This document shows positions 1 to 8,624 of a stretch of 64,000 bases of DNA, piece after piece. The stretch spans positions 4,618,613-4,682,612 of the forward strand of contig NZ_CP007203.1 of the NCBI RefSeq assembly GCF_000340565.2. The letters are read 5' to 3'. The stretch's first letter is position 1. Each line of letters begins with the position of its first letter. Origin of the DNA: Nodularia spumigena CCY9414. Lineage in GTDB: Bacteria > Cyanobacteriota > Cyanobacteriia > Cyanobacteriales > Nostocaceae. Both the position numbers and the translations under genes were made by a program. The notes below the pieces were generated by a model that saw nothing but the letters and a program-made list of their open reading frames with translations, did not search any database and was not told the DNA's origin.

Positions 1-607
1 CCAATGTCCAGTTTTTTCCAGGTGTTACCGGATAGTCCTAGTTCAGTTTTATCAGCCGAGATGGTGAATTCATCTGTGACATCTTGGGAGGCGGCGGAAA
101 GAGCGTATTCGTTGCTACTACCGTTGATATTGAGGCTGAGGTTGTTATTCTGATTCTCGTAGAGTTGGATATTGCGGAACTGACCATTACTATCAGGTGA
201 GGCTACATCATGGTCATTGGCAAAGGTGAGGTAGTTGAAATCTCCGGTGAAGTAATCTCCTACGGTAATACTGTAAGATTGCCAACCAGAACCAGTGCTA
301 TAGTTTTTAAAGTTATTCAGTCCCCAATTTTGAGTTCCACTAAGTTGGAATAAGTTTTGGGGGTTATTGATGACATCATTGTCAGTATCAAAACCAATTC
401 CGTGAATTTCTCCTCGTTTGCTGCTTTGGAATTCAAATTCCAGGATGGTGTTGTTGGTAATATTGTAGCCACCAATGTCCAGTTTTTTCCAGGTGTTACC
501 GGATAGTCCTAGTTGAGTTTTATCAGCAGAGATAACGTATTCATCTGTGACATTTTGAGAGGCTGCGGAAAGAGCGTATTCGTTGCTACTACCGTTGATG
601 TTTAAAA
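1..607 (-). repeat. Tandem ~471-bp coding repeat (157-residue module) inside the RTX protein
   Basis: The DNA starting at position 1 recurs almost base for base at 472, giving a period of about 471 bp or 157 codons. The second copy in reading direction runs off the window. Each module begins with [15 protein letters not shown] and contains [10 protein letters not shown]. Low nucleotide divergence points to recent duplication or gene conversion. Confidence 0.85.
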
Positions 608-2240
608 TGACTTTATTTACATCATCATTTTCAATGGTTCCTGTGGCGGTAGCAGTGGTGATAGTTGCTGCATTACTAGGGTTGGATAGGGTGACAGTGA
701 AGGTTTCATCTGCTTCAATACTGGTATCACCACTGACGTTAACTGTGATGATCTTGGAGGTTTCGTTAGCTGCAAAGGTGACAGTACCTGTTGGTAATGT
801 TCCTCCAAAGTCGGCGGCGTTGGCGGGATTGGCTCCTGTGCCTGTAACTGCCCACTTGACAGTATTTATACCCGTGGTGTTACCAGAACGGGTGACGCTG
901 AAGGTGAAGGCTTTGCTTCCAGAGTTACCTTCTGTTTGCACCGCGTTGCTGGGGGCGATCGCTAGAGTTGAAGGTACACTCTTGTAGTCGAAGTAGCTGG
1001 CTGTTAGACTTAAGTCTGTGCGATTTCTAATAATGGCGATGATTTCATCGATTTCGGTTCCGGGTTTGTCGATTAAAATTTGAGTATCTGTACCGGAAAC
1101 ACTAAGAAGATAATCTACACCTGCTTTGAGTTGAATAATATCGCCTTCAGCCTCATTAAAGTCGGCGATTTCGGCATAGTCGTTATTACCGTTTGTGGCA
1201 GCGTTGCCGTCATCATAACCTATCCAAGTGGCATCACCAATGATGAAGCGATCGCTCCCACTGCCTCCTGATAGCCTGTCTCTTTCTCCACTATTACCCG
1301 AACCACCAATTAGGGTGTCGTTACCACTCCCACCAACGAGGTAATCACCTCCAGCATCGCCATTGAGGATGTCATTTCCACTCCCACCATAGAGGCGATC
1401 ATATCCTGCATCGCCATTGAGCATGTCATTTCCAGCATCACCATAAAGGTAATCATCTCCATCACCACCATTGATGGTGTCGTTACCATCACCACCAAAG
1501 AAGTAATCACTTCCATCACCACCATTGATGGTGTCATCACCACTCCCACCATAGAGGATGTCGTTATCACCCCCACCATTGATGGTGTCGTTACCATCTT
1601 CACCATAGAGGCGATCATTTCCTGCATTACCTGAGATGGTGTCATTTCCCGCACCACCATATATAGAATAATCTCCGGTGGAACCTCCGACGATGATGTC
1701 ATCAAAGTTAGTACCTCTAAAGGAGTCAAAGTTTTCAATGGAGGTGAATGTATCGGTTTCTGTTCCCACAACAATACTGCCATTACCTGTGGCACTGTCA
1801 TAGGTCATGGTTAATCCCACTAAGCGGTCACTATAGTTTGCAGCATACGTGTCAGTACCACTCCCGCCATTGATGGTGTCATTTCCCGCATCACCATAAA
1901 GGAAATCAATTCCATCAATGATGTCATTTCCAGCATCACCATAGAGGCGATCATTTCCATCACCACCATTGAGGATGTCATCACCACTCCCACCATGAAG
2001 GGAATCGTCATCACCCCCACCATTGAGGATGTCGTTACCATCTTGACCAAAGAGGTAATCATTTCCATCACCACCATTGATGGTGTCATCACCACTCCCA
2101 CCATAAAGGTAATCAGTACCACTACCACCATCTAGGGTGTCGTTACCACTACCACCATCTATGGTGTCATCTTGATCTGTGCCGGTAATATAATCATTCC
2201 CCTGGGTTCCCTGGAAATTCTGCTGCTCGACCTCGATCAT
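1..2240 (-). CDS. RTX / Calx-beta secreted calcium-binding protein, N-terminal part (C-terminus beyond window)
   Basis: One minus-strand frame stays open from ATG at 2240 (in-frame TTG at 2279 and GTG just upstream are alternatives) to the left edge, so about 746 residues are visible and the C-terminus is missing. The N-terminal third is RTX nonapeptide repeats of the GGxGxDxLx type (for example [15 protein letters not shown]), which bind calcium in secreted type I substrates. They are interrupted near 1690-1860 by the usual spacer containing [15 protein letters not shown] Calx-beta-like domain follows at about 600-980 ([20 protein letters not shown]). After that come copies of a roughly 157-residue module rich in Trp, Asp and Asn that resembles a carbohydrate-binding beta-sandwich. 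Proteins of this build are usually large surface or secreted adhesins; the exact role cannot be told here. The RTX part is confident, the module identity is inference. Confidence 0.85.
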   Translation of the reverse strand, partial: MIEVEQQNFQGTQGNDYITGTDQDDTIDGGSGNDTLDGGSGTDYLYGGSGDDTINGGDGNDYLFGQDGNDILNGGGDDDSLHGGSGDDILNGGDGNDRLYGDAGNDIIDGIDFLYGDAGNDTINGGSGTDTYAANYSDRLVGLTMTYDSATGNGSIVVGTETDTFTSIENFDSFRGTNFDDIIVGGSTGDYSIYGGAGNDTISGNAGNDRLYGEDGNDTINGGGDNDILYGGSGDDTINGGDGSDYFFGGDGNDTINGGDGDDYLYGDAGNDMLNGDAGYDRLYGGSGNDILNGDAGGDYLVGGSGNDTLIGGSGNSGERDRLSGGSGSDRFIIGDATWIGYDDGNAATNGNNDYAEIADFNEAEGDIIQLKAGVDYLLSVSGTDTQILIDKPGTEIDEIIAIIRNRTDLSLTASYFDYKSVPSTLAIAPSNAVQTEGNSGSKAFTFSVTRSGNTTGINTVKWAVTGTGANPANAADFGGTLPTGTVTFAANETSKIITVNVSGDTSIEADETFTVTLSNPSNAATITTATATGTIENDDVNKVILNINGSSNEYALSAASQNVTDEYVISADKTQLGLSGNTWKKLDIGGYNITNNTILEFEFQSSKRGEIHGIGFDTDNDVINNPQNLFQLSGTQNWGLNNFKNYSTGSGWQSYSITVGDYFTGDFNYLTFANDHDVASPDSNGQFRNIQLYENQNNNLSLNINGSSNEYALSAASQDVTDEFTISADKTELGLSGNTWKKLDI

Positions 2241-2275
2241 CTGCCCATCTAACACCCTGTAACGCAAGGCGTTCG

Positions 2276-2718
2276 TCAAAAGTCAAAAGTCAAAATTTAA
2301 GGTGGTTGCGTCAATTTAGTTAAAGTTGTTAGCCATGATAGATTTTATCCTGATTTTGAGATGTTGTTTGGCAATGGGCTTTTCATGACTTATTAGGATG
2401 CAGAAAGACAAATTTCGCAATTTTAATGATTTTAAAAAAAATAATTTACCCAAGATTAGATAAGATACTCTTATTTGAATTACTCTAGCAGAATAGGGGT
2501 GTACCCATTACGGTTCGGTTAACCAAAAATCCCAATTTTTAGAATGCCAAAAGGTTGATTATTACATTCCACTCTTGAAAATAATGTCAATTATTAACCT
2601 TATCCGAACCGTATTGGGGGTGTACCCATTACAAACAGTCGCACAGATGATATCAGCCGCATCTTAGAAATGAGTCTGAATTTGGTGGGTTTTGATTACG
2701 AATTATGAATTATGAATT
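2276..2718. other. Intergenic region with heptamer repeats and a small palindromic element
   Basis: No gene is seen. A TCAAAAG-type heptamer is repeated at 2276-2296. A 16-bp direct repeat (GGGGTGTACCCATTAC) occurs at 2496-2511 and 2617-2632. It encloses a segment whose ends are inverted repeats, TACGGTTCGG at 2509-2518 and CCGAACCGTA at 2604-2613. The region ends with a GAATTAT heptamer run that abuts the next start codon. Confidence 0.6.
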
Positions 2719-3798
2719 ATGCGTCCAATTTTATACGTAGCAATCACCAACCACGGATTTGGTCATGCGACTCGCACAGCATCAGTGGCTTCAACCATTC
2801 AAAAATTATGTCCAAAAATTTTGCTGATTATGGTGACAACTGCCCCCCGGTGGTTGCTAGAGTGCTATATAGAAGGCGATTTTATTCACCGTCCCCGTGC
2901 TTTTGATTTGGGTGTGGTGCAAGCAGATAGCTTGACAATGGATAAAGGGGCGACTTTAGCCAAGTTGCGGGATATTCAAAAAAAACAAAATTCTCTAATT
3001 GCCTCCGAAGTCAACTTTATCCGCCAAAATCGGGTAAATTTAATCTTGGCAGATATTCCATTTTTAGCGCCTTTGTTTGGCAAAGCGGCAAATATCCCCT
3101 GTTGGATGATGAGTAATTTTGGTTGGGATTTGATCTACCGAGATTGGGGAGGCGAATTTATGACCATTGCAGATTGGATTAGTGAATGTTATGCCAAATG
3201 CGATCGCTTGTTTCGTTTGCCTTTTCACGAACCTATGTCAGCCTTCAGTAATATCACAGATGTCGGCTTAACTGGTGGTTATCCGCGTTACTCTGCTGAC
3301 CAACTCCGCGCTACTTGGGGGATAACTGCGCCTAGAGAAAAAACGATTTTGCTCACCTTTGGGGGTTTGGGTGTACAACAAATTCCCTACGAAAATTTAC
3401 AGTATTTTCCCGATTGGCAATTTATTATCTTTGATAAATCTGCCCCTGATTTACCGAATGTTTGGAAAATTAGTGATAAAAAATACCGCCCTGTGGATTT
3501 TATGCCGATTTGTGGGCGTGTGGTTTCTAAACCTGGTTACGGTACTTTTTCGGAAACAGCCAAACTGGATATACCTCTGGTGACAATTCCGAGAGATGAC
3601 TTTGCTGAAGCTAAATTTCTGTTAGAAGGTATGATTAATCACAATCAACATCAAATTCTCACCCCAAGGGAATTTTTTGCAGGTAATTGGGATTTTCTGC
3701 ATGAAACACCCCAAGCAGCAAAGCAATCTCAACCTTTGGCTAAAGATGGAAATGAAGCGATCGCTCAGGCGGTGATTGACTATTTACACAGTTTGTGA
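2719..3798 (+). CDS. GT-B fold glycosyltransferase (UGT/MurG-like)
   Basis: A 359-residue protein. The N-terminus MRPILYVAITNHGFGHATR is the nucleotide-sugar-transferase opening seen in MurG/UGT and arabinokinase-like proteins, with the GHxxR turn. The C-terminal half has the GT-B donor-site pattern (VVSKPGYGTFSETAKLDIPLVTIPR at about residues 270-295), in which the conserved glycine loop and the following acidic residue bind the sugar nucleotide. No signal peptide or membrane span is visible, so it is probably cytoplasmic or peripheral. The acceptor is unknown. It converges on hisC with only 10 bp between stop codons. The start directly follows an intergenic heptamer run and shows no clear Shine-Dalgarno sequence. 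Confidence 0.75.
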   Translation: MRPILYVAITNHGFGHATRTASVASTIQKLCPKILLIMVTTAPRWLLECYIEGDFIHRPRAFDLGVVQADSLTMDKGATLAKLRDIQKKQNSLIASEVNFIRQNRVNLILADIPFLAPLFGKAANIPCWMMSNFGWDLIYRDWGGEFMTIADWISECYAKCDRLFRLPFHEPMSAFSNITDVGLTGGYPRYSADQLRATWGITAPREKTILLTFGGLGVQQIPYENLQYFPDWQFIIFDKSAPDLPNVWKISDKKYRPVDFMPICGRVVSKPGYGTFSETAKLDIPLVTIPRDDFAEAKFLLEGMINHNQHQILTPREFFAGNWDFLHETPQAAKQSQPLAKDGNEAIAQAVIDYLHSL

Positions 3799-3808
3799 TA
3801 TGCGCTGA

Positions 3809-4861
3809 CTAAGCACAAATTTGAGTCAATGTTTCCACCAAAACTTGATTTTGTGCATCTGTGCCAACAGTGATGCGTAATTTATTATCCAATCCTGGCT
3901 GTGGGAAATACCGGACTAAAATGTGTCGTTCTTTGAGCTGTTGATAGAGATATTCGGCATTTTCTTGGGGAGGCTGTACCAACAAAAAGTTAGTCTGGGA
4001 ATCCCAAACCTGGAAATTTAATTTTTTTAAATCCTTAGCCAGTTGAGTCCGTGATGCTTTCACCTTGGCTGCACAAGCATTTTTATAATCTTGGTCAATA
4101 ATTGCAGCTGTTGCTAAAGCACAGGCGATCGCATCAATGTTATAACTATCCTTAACCTTAAACAACCCATGCAGCAACTGAGGATTAGCCACACCAAAAC
4201 CCAAGCGTAATCCAGCCAAAGAGTAACCCTTAGAAAGTGTCCGAATCACAATGACATTCTCGTATTCCTTCACCAAAGCCAGGGCGTTATCCTCGGCAAA
4301 ATCTACATAAGCTTCATCAATCACTAAAACCCCAGATAAACGCCTTGCTAACTGTCGTAAATCGTTAATTGGTACTATATGCCCTGACGGACTATTAGGC
4401 GACGCGATGAATGTGACAGCGCCATTAGCGGCAATTAGTTCTTCCAGAGGTAACTTATGATCTTCTCCATAAGGAATTTCCTCAATTTTCGCCCCCTGCA
4501 TTTGAGTCAAAGTCACATATAATACATAAGTTGGTATTGGGTAAACCACCTTTCTCCCAGGTTCAGTGCAAGCTCGAATCACTAAATTCAAAACTTCATC
4601 ACTACCATTACCGACAATAATCCAATCACTAGGAACGCCTAAGACTTTACTTGCAGCACGCCGGAATTCTCCCCCTAACGGTTCTGGATATCGTCTTAAC
4701 CACTCCCCTTCAATATTTTGCAGCACAGCTAGCACCGCAGGCGACGGAGGATAGGGATTTTCATTACTATTGAGTTTAATGACCTGTATCCCCCGTTGAG
4801 GCTGTTCACCGGGGACATAGCTAGCCATTGCATCGATATTAGAGCGAAAGTAGTTTTTCAT
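3809..4861 (-). CDS. hisC: Histidinol-phosphate aminotransferase
   Basis: A fold-type I PLP aminotransferase of about 350 residues that converts imidazole-acetol phosphate to histidinol phosphate using glutamate. Visible motifs are the N-terminal KLNSNENPYPPSP, GNGSDE before the cofactor site, ASPNSPSGH (PLP-binding Asn), VIDEAYVDF (Asp that binds the pyridine nitrogen) and RTLSKGYSLAGLRLG with the Schiff-base lysine. The start at 4861 (MKNYFRSNIDAM) was preferred over an in-frame ATG at 4894 because the extra eleven residues look non-coding and family members begin here. It stands alone, not in a his operon, as is usual in cyanobacteria. Close paralogues act on other imidazole or aromatic substrates, so the substrate rests on family similarity. 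Confidence 0.9.
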   Translation of the reverse strand: MKNYFRSNIDAMASYVPGEQPQRGIQVIKLNSNENPYPPSPAVLAVLQNIEGEWLRRYPEPLGGEFRRAASKVLGVPSDWIIVGNGSDEVLNLVIRACTEPGRKVVYPIPTYVLYVTLTQMQGAKIEEIPYGEDHKLPLEELIAANGAVTFIASPNSPSGHIVPINDLRQLARRLSGVLVIDEAYVDFAEDNALALVKEYENVIVIRTLSKGYSLAGLRLGFGVANPQLLHGLFKVKDSYNIDAIACALATAAIIDQDYKNACAAKVKASRTQLAKDLKKLNFQVWDSQTNFLLVQPPQENAEYLYQQLKERHILVRYFPQPGLDNKLRITVGTDAQNQVLVETLTQICA

Positions 4862-5160
4862 GGTGCATACTAAATAATTCGTAATTCGGAACAAGAGGCT
4901 TTAAAATAATTGACTGAGTAAGTTACCTAGCTATAAACCTGACAGCGAGAGAGCGTTAGCGTAAAGGTAGTTGGTTGGTGTTAGCATAAGCTAGCTTTTG
5001 CCTTGGCAGAATTGCTCCCATCGCTCACTACTTCCCTACCAAGGGTAGTTTAGCAACTTGTATGTAAGATTGTTTCGTATGTACTTATGGGATGCTTTCA
5101 GCCTGTCAAATGCCGCCCGTATCTCAAAAAATTATTGCTCGAACAAAAAAACTAACAACT

Positions 5161-6099
5161 ATGTCATCTACTGAACCTACCCCCAATGAGCCAAATCAGG
5201 CTGAAACTCAACTTCAAAACCCCCCTGAACCTGAAGAAGTAATTATTGATGCTGATACTCAGGAAGAGATTGAAGATTCGGGAGCAATATTTCAAGCTAT
5301 TGGGGTAATTGTTGGGGATGTAAACTTAAATCCAGATGGTAAAAATACAGTTACCATTAGTAATTTTGAATACCCACTTTTCTATATTCCCCAAAAACGC
5401 AAAGTATTTGACGCTCTGACCAAAGAAATAGAGACTACTGGAAACCGGACTTTTAGGTTAGTTGTTTATCCTAAAGCCATTCATTTTCCCCGCAAAGATC
5501 AACCGCATAGTATGACTTTTCAGCTAGTTGGCTTTGACAGGGGGCGAGAACAACAGACAGTTTCAGCAGAGTTACAAGATAACGAGTTTAAATTCTCAGG
5601 ACTATGGCAATTTATCCCCGTCTGTCAAACTCCGTGTATTTCTGTTTTCCGCAATTTTACTCGTGAAAGACTCGAATATATTAAGCAGGCCGAGCCAACC
5701 AGAAAGGTGAAATTTATGAAGGCTAGTCATCTGCCTTTATTCTGGAAGGATTCGCCAGTTAGACCCTTCAGGTTTAATCCGAAGGCGGAAAAAGAAGACC
5801 AAGGACATCCGGTATTTGTCTCCCTGAAAGCCAAATTTTTACCGGGGCGTAATGTATTTGGTTTTGTGGCACTATTAGCTCCACCCCAAGAAACTGCACC
5901 GAGATTTCTCAAAGCGTCCAAAAAAGATAAAGCTACGGCGCTACAAGAGTCTAAAAAGAATAAAGCCACAGTCCCGCAACCATCTAAAAAGGATAATCCT
6001 AAGCCTATTAATAATCTGCCCAAGCCAGTTCTTAAAAAGCAATCTCCGGAGCCTGAGAAGCCCAAGGAGCAAGAGACACAGACAGAGACAGAGAAATAA
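5161..6099 (+). CDS. Conserved hypothetical protein with disordered charged ends
   Basis: About 312 residues from ATG 5161 (an in-frame ATG at 5092 would add 23 residues). I do not recognise a named family. The first 45 residues are Pro/Glu-rich and look disordered. Residues about 45-230 form a compact-looking core with many aromatic residues and two short Cys/Pro elements (CQTPC). The last 80 residues are Lys/Pro/Glu-rich with a repeated SKKDKAT / SKKNKAT unit. The core resembles cyanobacterial proteins annotated only as hypothetical. No signal peptide or transmembrane helix is seen. A strong hairpin follows the stop codon. Confidence 0.65.
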   Translation: MSSTEPTPNEPNQAETQLQNPPEPEEVIIDADTQEEIEDSGAIFQAIGVIVGDVNLNPDGKNTVTISNFEYPLFYIPQKRKVFDALTKEIETTGNRTFRLVVYPKAIHFPRKDQPHSMTFQLVGFDRGREQQTVSAELQDNEFKFSGLWQFIPVCQTPCISVFRNFTRERLEYIKQAEPTRKVKFMKASHLPLFWKDSPVRPFRFNPKAEKEDQGHPVFVSLKAKFLPGRNVFGFVALLAPPQETAPRFLKASKKDKATALQESKKNKATVPQPSKKDNPKPINNLPKPVLKKQSPEPEKPKEQETQTETEK

Positions 6100-6103
6100 C
6101 ATC

Positions 6104-6128
6104 AGCCCACAGGCTTTAGCCTGGGGCT
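6104..6128 (+). terminator. Rho-independent-type terminator
   Basis: Five bases after the stop codon at 6099, AGCCC plus AGGC pair with GCCT plus GGGCT around a TTTA loop. GGGAATTTTT follows on the plus strand. Confidence 0.6.
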
Positions 6129-6230
6129 GGGAATTTTTAACATACAGCAGTTTGCACGTGAGTTTAATATATTAAGGAATAATCAACCACAGATAAACAC
6201 AGATAAACACAGATTAATCTCAGTACAATT

Positions 6231-6722
6231 ATGCGCGATCGCAACATATGTCTTCGCCTCGCTGAGGAAACTGATGCTTGGGTAATGAGTGCTATTCATA
6301 TTGCTGCTATCAAAGCTCTTCCCACAACTTTCTATACCCGAAAACAGCTGTTAGCTTGGCGTAATTATCTCGACAAGCCTGATGGTAAATATATTTTGCA
6401 GAATATGCCAGCCGAAATTTTTTGGGTTGCTGTTGAGAATAATATGCTCACAGGTTTTGCTAGTTTTATGGTTGATGAATTGATTGCACTATATGTGCAT
6501 CCTTATTATCAAGGTAAAGGTATCGGGCGAGCTTTAGTTACACATTTTTGCCACGAAGCAGCTAATCAAGGTATCGATAAAGTCATAACAACGGCTAGTC
6601 TTTATGCTGAAGGATTTTATTTGCGGCAGGGATTTACTGCTATTAAAAGAGCGCCACATCAGTTAAGAACTGGCATAGTTGTTCCCGTGACGAAAATGAG
6701 TAAGAATTTAACCACTGCTTGA
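6231..6722 (+). CDS. GNAT family N-acetyltransferase
   Basis: A 163-residue single-domain GNAT protein. The acetyl-CoA pyrophosphate-binding motif A is clear: VHPYYQGKGIGRALV (Q/RxxGxG/A) at about residues 90-105, preceded by the beta4 strand ELIALYV. The C-terminal YLRQGFTAIKR matches motif B. The substrate cannot be predicted. A HIP1-like octamer (GCGATCGC) covers codons 2-5. The gene is followed after 105 bp by a TetR regulator in the same direction, so the two may be cotranscribed or coregulated, though palindromes in the gap suggest the regulator has its own promoter. Confidence 0.85.
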   Translation: MRDRNICLRLAEETDAWVMSAIHIAAIKALPTTFYTRKQLLAWRNYLDKPDGKYILQNMPAEIFWVAVENNMLTGFASFMVDELIALYVHPYYQGKGIGRALVTHFCHEAANQGIDKVITTASLYAEGFYLRQGFTAIKRAPHQLRTGIVVPVTKMSKNLTTA

Positions 6723-6778
6723 TCAAGATATGCTTGAAGTTTAGTAAAATTGTGTAAAGTTGTTTTACCCATTTTGCA

Positions 6779-6820
6779 ACATTTTTTACAAAATGTAATA
6801 ACATTTAAGCAAGTACTTGC
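6779..6820. promoter_or_regulatory. Two palindromes in front of the TetR gene (candidate operators)
   Basis: An inverted repeat with 7-bp arms (ACATTTT, TTAC loop, AAAATGT) lies at 6779-6796, and a perfect 12-bp palindrome GCAAGTACTTGC lies at 6809-6820. The second ends 7 bp before the chosen TetR start codon at 6828. TetR proteins commonly bind such sites to repress themselves. Binding is inferred from position and symmetry only. Confidence 0.45.
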
Positions 6821-6827
6821 AAGCAAA

Positions 6828-7433
6828 ATGACTAGAACTATCCGCTCATCTGCTCTTACCCGTACACGTTTAATAGAGGCTGCCTCACAGGTATTTGCTA
6901 CTTTAGGTGTTCAAGGAGCAACTACTCGTGAAATAGCTCGTGTTGCTGGAGTAAATGAGGTGACTTTATTTCGCCACTTTGCTAGCAAAGAACAACTTCT
7001 CAGGGCAGTCATTGAAAATGCCTCAGCCCTCCAGACAGAAGCCCTCGCTCACCCGGAAGCTTGGACACAAAATCTGGGCGTGGATTTAAAAAAGTATGCC
7101 CAGCTTTACAACGCGATGCTCGAAGCACACGAAGATTTGATCCGGACTTTCATTGGGGAAGCTAAACGTCATCCAGAAGCAGCTAGACAAGTAATTCAAG
7201 AAGCTGCCCAGCCTTTAGGCGAAAAATTGGTTGCTTACCTAAAATCTAGTCAAAAACTAGGGACTGTCAGAGTTGACCTTGATCCTTTGCCGGCAGTTGA
7301 TATGTTTACAGGTATGCTATTAGCTGGAATGCTCTGCCGCACTGTCAAATATCATAAAAATAGCTACAGTTGTGAAGATTATATTGATACTTGTGTAGAT
7401 ATTTTTGTGCGTGGTATTGCGGTTCCTGTTTAA
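6828..7433 (+). CDS. TetR/AcrR family transcriptional regulator
   Basis: About 201 residues from ATG 6828 (MTRTIRSSALTRTRLIEAA). An upstream in-frame ATG at 6750 is rejected because the extra 26 residues precede the conserved domain and overlap the palindromes. The N-terminal helix-turn-helix is typical: ALTRTRLIEAASQVFATLG, then TTREIARVAGVNEVTLFRHFASKEQLL at about residues 30-60. The C-terminal ligand-binding domain is helical and of ordinary length; its ligand is unknown. Candidate targets are its own promoter and the neighbouring acetyltransferase. Confidence 0.85.
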   Translation: MTRTIRSSALTRTRLIEAASQVFATLGVQGATTREIARVAGVNEVTLFRHFASKEQLLRAVIENASALQTEALAHPEAWTQNLGVDLKKYAQLYNAMLEAHEDLIRTFIGEAKRHPEAARQVIQEAAQPLGEKLVAYLKSSQKLGTVRVDLDPLPAVDMFTGMLLAGMLCRTVKYHKNSYSCEDYIDTCVDIFVRGIAVPV

Positions 7434-7457
7434 CAGTTATCAGTTATCAGTTATCAG
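7434..7457. repeat. Heptamer tandem repeat (CAGTTAT type)
   Basis: About three and a half copies of a 7-bp unit directly abut the TetR stop codon. Confidence 0.7.
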
Positions 7458-7512
7458 TTTCATCACTAGAAACACTGCACTAATTCCTGGAGGCTGGTTT
7501 TAATCATCCTAT

Positions 7513-8232
7513 TTATGCCTGTTTACTGTGGGATGATAAACTAAATCGCATAAATGCCGCACCCATCAATAATCCCAGAAGTTGCCCCCAGTAGGCTAGA
7601 CTGGCTGAATTTACACCAGAGGGAGGAATGTTCAAGCTGCCAATTCCGTAAAATAGCTGTTGTATAAACCACCAAAATAGATAAAAATACGCCGGCATCT
7701 CAACAGGGATGTATACAATTAACAGTGGAACAATTGTGTCTATTTTGACTTTGGGGAACTTGAATAGGTATGCTCCTAAAATTGCGGCGATCGCTCCATT
7801 GGCTCCAATCAATGGTATTCTCAAACTCGGTTCTAAGATAATTTGTGCGATCGCTGTCAGAATCCCCGCACCCAAATATAATGCCAGAAAACGTCCATGT
7901 CCAATCAAGTTTTCGACAGTTTTCCCAAAAACCCATAAAAAGAGCAGATTTCCTAAAATATGACTAAAACTACCGTGGAGAAACATTGCCAAAAATAGGG
8001 ATGCTGAACGCCAAAAAACCACTACCCAAGCGGCTGGATTAACCTGAATGGCGGTTGTAACTGCACTACTAATCTGGGCGGGAATCAAACCCCAACTATT
8101 GATGAAAGCTCCTAATTCTCCACTAACTTCTAGTTTAAATTGCCATAAGAAAATAGCAATGTTAATCCCAATCAGCCAATAAATAATAATTGGTTTACGA
8201 CGCAGGCGAATATTATCACTAATAGGAATCAT
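7513..8232 (-). CDS. Rhomboid-family membrane protein lacking the catalytic Ser and His (probable pseudoprotease)
   Basis: A 239-residue polytopic membrane protein with the rhomboid layout: an N-terminal helix (IIIYWLIGINIAIFLWQF), the HGSFSHILGNLLFLWVFG helix (residues 86-103) with the conserved HxxxN region, and a G-rich helix LIGANGAIAAILGAYL (141-156). In active rhomboids the motif is GxSG with the nucleophilic serine; here the codon is AAT and gives Asn145. The AHxGG motif that supplies the catalytic His is replaced by AYWGQ (Tyr214). Both members of the dyad are therefore absent although the fold looks intact and the frame is open. It may act like iRhoms or derlins in membrane-protein handling, which is inference. 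The second substitution depends on my alignment of the last helix. Confidence 0.8.
   Translation of the reverse strand: MIPISDNIRLRRKPIIIYWLIGINIAIFLWQFKLEVSGELGAFINSWGLIPAQISSAVTTAIQVNPAAWVVVFWRSASLFLAMFLHGSFSHILGNLLFLWVFGKTVENLIGHGRFLALYLGAGILTAIAQIILEPSLRIPLIGANGAIAAILGAYLFKFPKVKIDTIVPLLIVYIPVEMPAYFYLFWWFIQQLFYGIGSLNIPPSGVNSASLAYWGQLLGLLMGAAFMRFSLSSHSKQA

Positions 8233-8624
<392 letters not shown>

Noticed and set aside
583-2131. Several short ORFs on both strands over the RTX gene
   Set aside because: They are out-of-frame readings of RTX and Calx-beta coding sequence; the minus-strand frame running through 2240 to 1 explains all of it.
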